Assembly: GCA_025024175.1 (NCBI GenBank)
Contig: QCXZ01000041.1
Location: 16,425,786-16,489,785, forward strand
Reading direction: 5' to 3'
DNA from: Rhyzopertha dominica
Taxonomy: Eukaryota; Arthropoda; Insecta; Coleoptera; Bostrichidae
DNA: 64,000 nucleotides
Shown here: positions 59,487 through 64,000 of the stretch, piece by piece
How positions within the stretch are numbered: the first letter of the stretch is position 1
Layout: each line of letters begins with the position of its first letter
Made by a program: the position numbers and the translations under genes
Notes under the pieces: model-generated
Told to the model about the DNA's origin: nothing
The model's database searches: none
Seen by the model: only the letters and a program-made list of their open reading frames with translations

Positions 59487-62187
59487 TGTGAAAAAGAAGA
59501 CCAACTCATCTCTAATTATTAAATGGCACCAACCTCTTTGGTCTGTGTTGCTATTGTTGTGAGTTCAGCGGTTTCTTTGATCGCCGATTTGGAGGCCGTT
59601 AGATTGATAAGAACGCATAAATCAAAACAGCCTCCAATATCGCGAAAACGGAGAAACAGCAGAATGAAGGAAAGTAGTAGGCATAAGTCAGCAACTGAAA
59701 AATTGTAATCAGAAATTATAGATACAATAAAAAAGGCTTCGAGCTTCTAACAAATCAGAAGTGCGATAGTCCATCGTGCCAGAAAGCGAACACCTAGTAA
59801 AAATGCCGCGAAAGAAGCCTCGGAAAAGTAGTTGGAGTAGTGATGGCAGCAGCAGTAGTAGAAGTACGAGTACATGTAGTACGTGTAGCACAAGTAGCAG
59901 TAGCAGCGGTAGTAAAGAAAAATTACGGCGTAAGGTACGGAGTTTGAAGAGAAAACTGAGTGAAAGAAGTGCATACCGTGGCAAGATCGACAGTGTGTCG
60001 ACTTTTGCTGGTAATTTTGACGAGAAAATGAGCGTAGTGCAATGGATCGATAATATTGATGCTACCGGTGATGTTTTCGAGTGGGACGACAAAGCGCGAA
60101 TATACTGCATGATGAATAAACTCAGGGGGAACGCGAAGTCGTGGTATTACCACCAGGAAGACAGGAAGCATTCATGGAAGGTGTGGAAGGCAAAATTGGA
60201 AGAAGCGTTTCCATCCCAGCAAAATGTTTTCATGAAGTTGAAGCAGATGGTGAATATTCGACGAGAGCCGACCCAAAACCTAGTAGAGTTTTACTACCAG
60301 AAGGTGGAACAGGGATAGTTCTGTAAACTCCAAGATAAGGTTGTCGTGGAAATCATAACAAGCACCATCAACGATCCTTTCCTAGAATCAGGTATCCGCG
60401 CTTCAGGTTGCGTGAGTACTAAACAGTTACTTAAATTTTTAGTTTCTAACACGAAACGAGTGTGAAAATGTGTCTCGCCGAGTCGGTGAAAATGCGTTTC
60501 GCAAACCGGATTTGCGTCATAAATCAAGCAATGACAGACAAGCGGTTTCGTCGAGTTCTCATGTATCAAAAATGATAAAATCTTATCTTTGTGGTCAATT
60601 GGGACACAAGAAAATCAACTGCGAAAAATATGTTACGGATAAAATTTGTGGATTTTGTAAACGCAAGGGACATACGGAAAACGAGTGTTTTAAGCGCCGT
60701 AAGCATGACGAAGCGTCCAAAGTAGAACTTAAAATGGTATGTTGTAATCTACAGGGCTCTAAAGAAGAGAAATTTTACAAAGTTGCGGTAATAAAAGGGC
60801 GGCGACTTTCTGCATAAGTCGATTTTGGTAGTAATTGTAATACCATGAAAATGAAAGCTGTTGAAAATTTGGGACTAGAAATGAAAGCAAACGCGTCTGC
60901 TTGTAATACTGTTATTGTAGGATACGGTGGCGGAACGGTAAAACCATTAGGCATTGTTGAAGTTCAAAATGAGGTACGACTTACTAGTTCGGGTCCAATT
61001 GATTTAAAAGCTCTTAGGGCAAAGACGAAACAGCGTTGTGATTTAGTTGCTACAAAAATGAAAAGGCGGTTTGATAAGCATAGAGCAGAATCACGTCAGT
61101 TTAAAGTAGACGATACAGTATTAATTGAGCGTACTATGCTAGTAAAAGGTTTAAAGAGCGGGAAATTGATGCCTAAACGTATTGGCCCAGTTAAGGTTGT
61201 AGAAGTCCTAGGAAATGACAGATACAAGGTTGCATCATTTTCTAAAGACAAAAGACAATTTAAGGGGATAGTAGCGAGTGATAAAATGACATTGTTCAGA
61301 CCTCAGAAGGTTGACATGTAACAATATAAGTGTTTGTTGGCTTACCCCTATAATCAGATAAAGTTTCAAAGTTTAGTGTTGAAGTTTTGTAATTTGTTTA
61401 TTATTTATCTAAAAATAAATGTATTATTCAGTAAATCAGTATTTTACTGGATATTATAACGATATTTTGATCTAGTGTATCAGAAAAGAAGGTTATCGGA
61501 AACCAATTGCTAACAGTCCGGTAGACCAGAAGTTTAGAAGAGGTTAACCCAAGTTGGTCCAGTGAACCAAGAATAGAGAAACGGTTTGGCCAACCGTGGG
61601 TTGGGAGTGTCTGCATTGCCTCCTAACCAATGGTCTAGTGTACCATGGAGACCCAGTGTGCCACTAGTAACTTGCAAGTGGTTAAGTATACCAAGGTCCA
61701 GTGTACCAGGGTAACCCAGTGTGTTACAGAGACTTGCAAGTTGTAGCCCAGTGTGCTACAGTAGTACAGTTCCGTGTATGCGGACTGTAAGAAGGTCAAG
61801 AAATAATCGAGTGCACTATACACATGATACAGGGACCGATCGTCGGCTGGGTGCTGCAGGTGGGACCCTCCGAGGTCCAGAGAAAGGTTGCGAGGACGCT
61901 TCCCTGTCAGGAGTGGCCGAATGTGAAAAAGAAGACCAACTCATCTCTAATTATTAAATTGCACCAACCTCTTTGGTCTGTGTTGCTATTGTTGTGAGTT
62001 CAGCGGTTTCTTTGATCGCCGATTTGGAGGCCGTTAGATTGATAAGAACGCATAAATCAAAACAGCCTCCAATATCGCGAAAACGGAGAAACAGCAGAAT
62101 GAAGGAAAGTAGTAGGCATAAGTCATCAACTGAAAGATTGTAATCAGAAATTATAGATACAATAAAAAAGGGTTCGAGCTTCTAACA
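59487..62187 (+). mobile_element. Compact Gypsy retrotransposon, 2.7 kb, internally deleted
   Basis: Two 266-bp LTRs (59487-59752 and 61922-62187) start TGTGAAAAAG and end TTCTAACA. They differ at about four positions, so the insertion is recent. Identical ATAG flanks (59483-59486 and 62188-62191) give a 4-bp target duplication, as usual for Gypsy. Between the LTRs lie gag, a nucleocapsid frame, a protease fragment fused to the integrase C-terminus, and a roughly 600-bp 3' region with tandem repeats. RT, RNase H and the integrase catalytic core are missing. AATCAGAAGTGCGATAG right after the 5' LTR is the presumed primer binding region. Mobilisation must come from a helper. Confidence 0.93.
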
Positions 62188-64000
62188 ATAGTTACCCCAC
62201 CTAGGTGGTAATATGTCCAAAAATGGACAGAATTAAAAATGAAAAAATGGAAAAGAACTATACGATGAACCAGTGCGATAAACACTGGGAGTTAATTAAT
62301 TGAGACGTTTTGAGTAATTGGTAAGAATGTATTTATGTTGGCGCATTTATCATTAGCAAAAATTGGCGTTTTGTTTTTTGTATAAAAATAATCTCTATTT
62401 AGGAAATAAAAATGAGTGTCGAAAACCATAGTCATATTTTTCATATTATGCTCTACCACTTCGAGAAAGCGGCAGAGTCATTTCGCGATCTCAACGAACT
62501 TTTTGGCGAAGGAACAATCAGTAAAAGTCAGTGTAAGGAGTGGTTTGCCCGTTTCAAATCAGGTCATGCCAGCAGCTTGAAGGATAAGCCAGGAAGAGGT
62601 AGGTCATCGGATTTCGACGATCAGGCACTTCTGGCAGCCGTGGAAGAGGACGAAAGCCTGACAACACGAACGTTGGCCGACGACTTTGATGTCAACTAGT
62701 CAACGATTGTCCGTCGCAGATGAGAGTCAACATTGGCGGATTCCCGACAAAAATGGTAAGCGGCAATTCAACATCAACAGCGCCGTCTACTTAGCTCAGC
62801 TTGACCGCCTTTATGCTGTAATCGAGGCAAAAAGACCGCGCCAAAAGCACCATATCGTCTTCCACTACGATAACGCAGGTCCACATGTTGAGCGTCGTGT
62901 CGTCTAAATCATCACCAATAAGGGATAGGATCTGCTCTCCCATCTGCCATATTCACTGACTGAAGCACTTACGAACTACCACGTCAACCGCTTGTTGAAA
63001 AACTGACAAAGGAACAAAATTTACGACGATTTTGATGAGCTGGTGGTCGATGTCAAAACGTGGGTTGGCTCCAAGAACCGTGACCTCTTTGCTCGTGGAA
63101 TCGACCGTTTGCCAAGCAAACGGGAACCAGTTCTTGACGTGGATGGCGAATAATTACCAGAATAATCAATTAAATATGTTTTTGTCAAATATTATTGTTT
63201 TTGTTAAATAAAATTTGTTGAAAAAAGTCCGCATAATTATATCAACCTAATACAAAGAAGTGTCAGCAAAATATGCATGGCGTCAAAAAAACTTGAAAAG
63301 GGCAAAAGGGTACCAAGAAAGACAGAACACGAAAACGGTGAAGCCTAGTAAGGAATGAGCAGTCGCAAGAGGCAGAAAAAATAGACAAAAGTAGTAGAAA
63401 AATAATAGTTAGTAGATACATTTACATACATTCATATTTTAAGTTTTCAAAAGCTTAAAATATCGTTTTTGCCATTTGCCGTAACCTTTTTAACTAAGTG
63501 ATTTCACTTAGGCGCGGGAAATACTCTAATGGTACAATTTTCACCGAAAATCCGCCGTATTTTCTATTCAAAATTAAATATTATTCTTTCATATAATTAA
63601 TAATTCAGCTTTCAAAAATACACTTTGCAACAGGTTTAATTTTAGATGTAGTTAAACTTTCTGGGATGGCAGACAACATAATTTAGTGATCTAACAAGGC
63701 TTCAGCACCAAATAAAACCTTATTAAAGAATTAAAAAGTTTCTTCTGCGTAACGGATTATTACTGTAAACCACCGGACTTTTAGTGTCAGCATAAACCCG
63801 AGCGCAATAACAACTTACAAGGAAACCATCTCCGCCATGTATGTGATGGTCTCCTGTAACTGTTCGTCCAACGGGCTCATAAAACGACTCTCGGACATCT
63901 TAATAGTCTTGCGTGCCTCGGTTCCGTATAGATCACGTTCTGGGTGTAAATAATTTCACAAAGATCACGTAATTCATAGTCGGATCATTGGAGCCCGTTG

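Overview
The window looks like nuclear DNA of an insect or other arthropod: strongly AT-rich, almost no long open reading frames, canonical GT-AG exon signals, and a dense mix of Class I and Class II transposable elements. These include Gypsy LTR retroelements, non-LTR retrotransposons, a tRNA-derived SINE, mariner, hAT, and fold-back or THAP-type DNA elements. I see no rRNA, CRISPR, operon or bacterial feature. Single ambiguous bases (n) are scattered through it. The species cannot be named from the sequence alone.

Host gene content is thin and lies mainly on the minus strand. The best host exon (2218-2359, -) encodes the N-terminal beta-grasp (RA-like) segment of an ASPP-family protein (apoptosis-stimulating of p53 / PPP1R13 family). 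A second minus-strand exon (37240-37335) carries an ATG, ends on a donor in phase 0, and could splice to the ASPP exon. If so, most of the window's left half is a roughly 35-kb intron filled with transposons. A third minus-strand exon candidate (63819-63939) lies at the right edge. Two short plus-strand exon-like segments (11384-11472 and 32416-32480) are weaker.

Layout from left to right: ASPP exon; a 5'-truncated LINE with a (TCAA)n tail (3.7-5.2 kb); a second, older LINE remnant (5.9-6.4 kb); two copies of a tRNA-Thr-like SINE (7.6-8.1 kb); a decayed Gypsy gag-pol (13.5-14.9 kb); a 49-bp relic of a mariner-type fold-back family (18.24 kb) and a third SINE copy (18.8 kb); a 1.84-kb fold-back element with TA target duplication (23.1-25.0 kb); the first of three nested-deletion copies of a TA-flanked, THAP-transposase family (26.3, 43.7 and 56.4 kb); dispersed and tandem repeats (21.4 and 28.6 kb); a GC-rich block (31.8-32.4 kb); a near-perfect 54-bp-arm hairpin (36.9 kb); a young Gypsy element (37.3-41.1 kb) with gag-protease-RT in one frame but no integrase; two hAT elements with exact 8-bp target duplications (48.3-49.2 and 50.5-51.6 kb), the second retaining a BED-finger exon; a minus-strand LINE with YADN in place of YADD (52.5-54.1 kb); a compact Gypsy element with 266-bp LTRs and a 4-bp target duplication (59.5-62.2 kb); and an internally deleted mariner next to it (to 63.25 kb).

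No autonomous transposable element is visible. Every recognised transposase or polymerase is truncated, frame-broken or missing catalytic segments. The two Gypsy elements have LTR pairs that differ at only a few positions, so they are recent insertions that were probably mobilised in trans. The most informative features are structural: the nested-deletion series of the THAP element, the long-arm fold-back element with its 49-bp derivative, the hAT element with its captured BED exon, and a dispersed repeat carrying a CTGANGA...GAAA motif reminiscent of Penelope-type termini and hammerhead cores.
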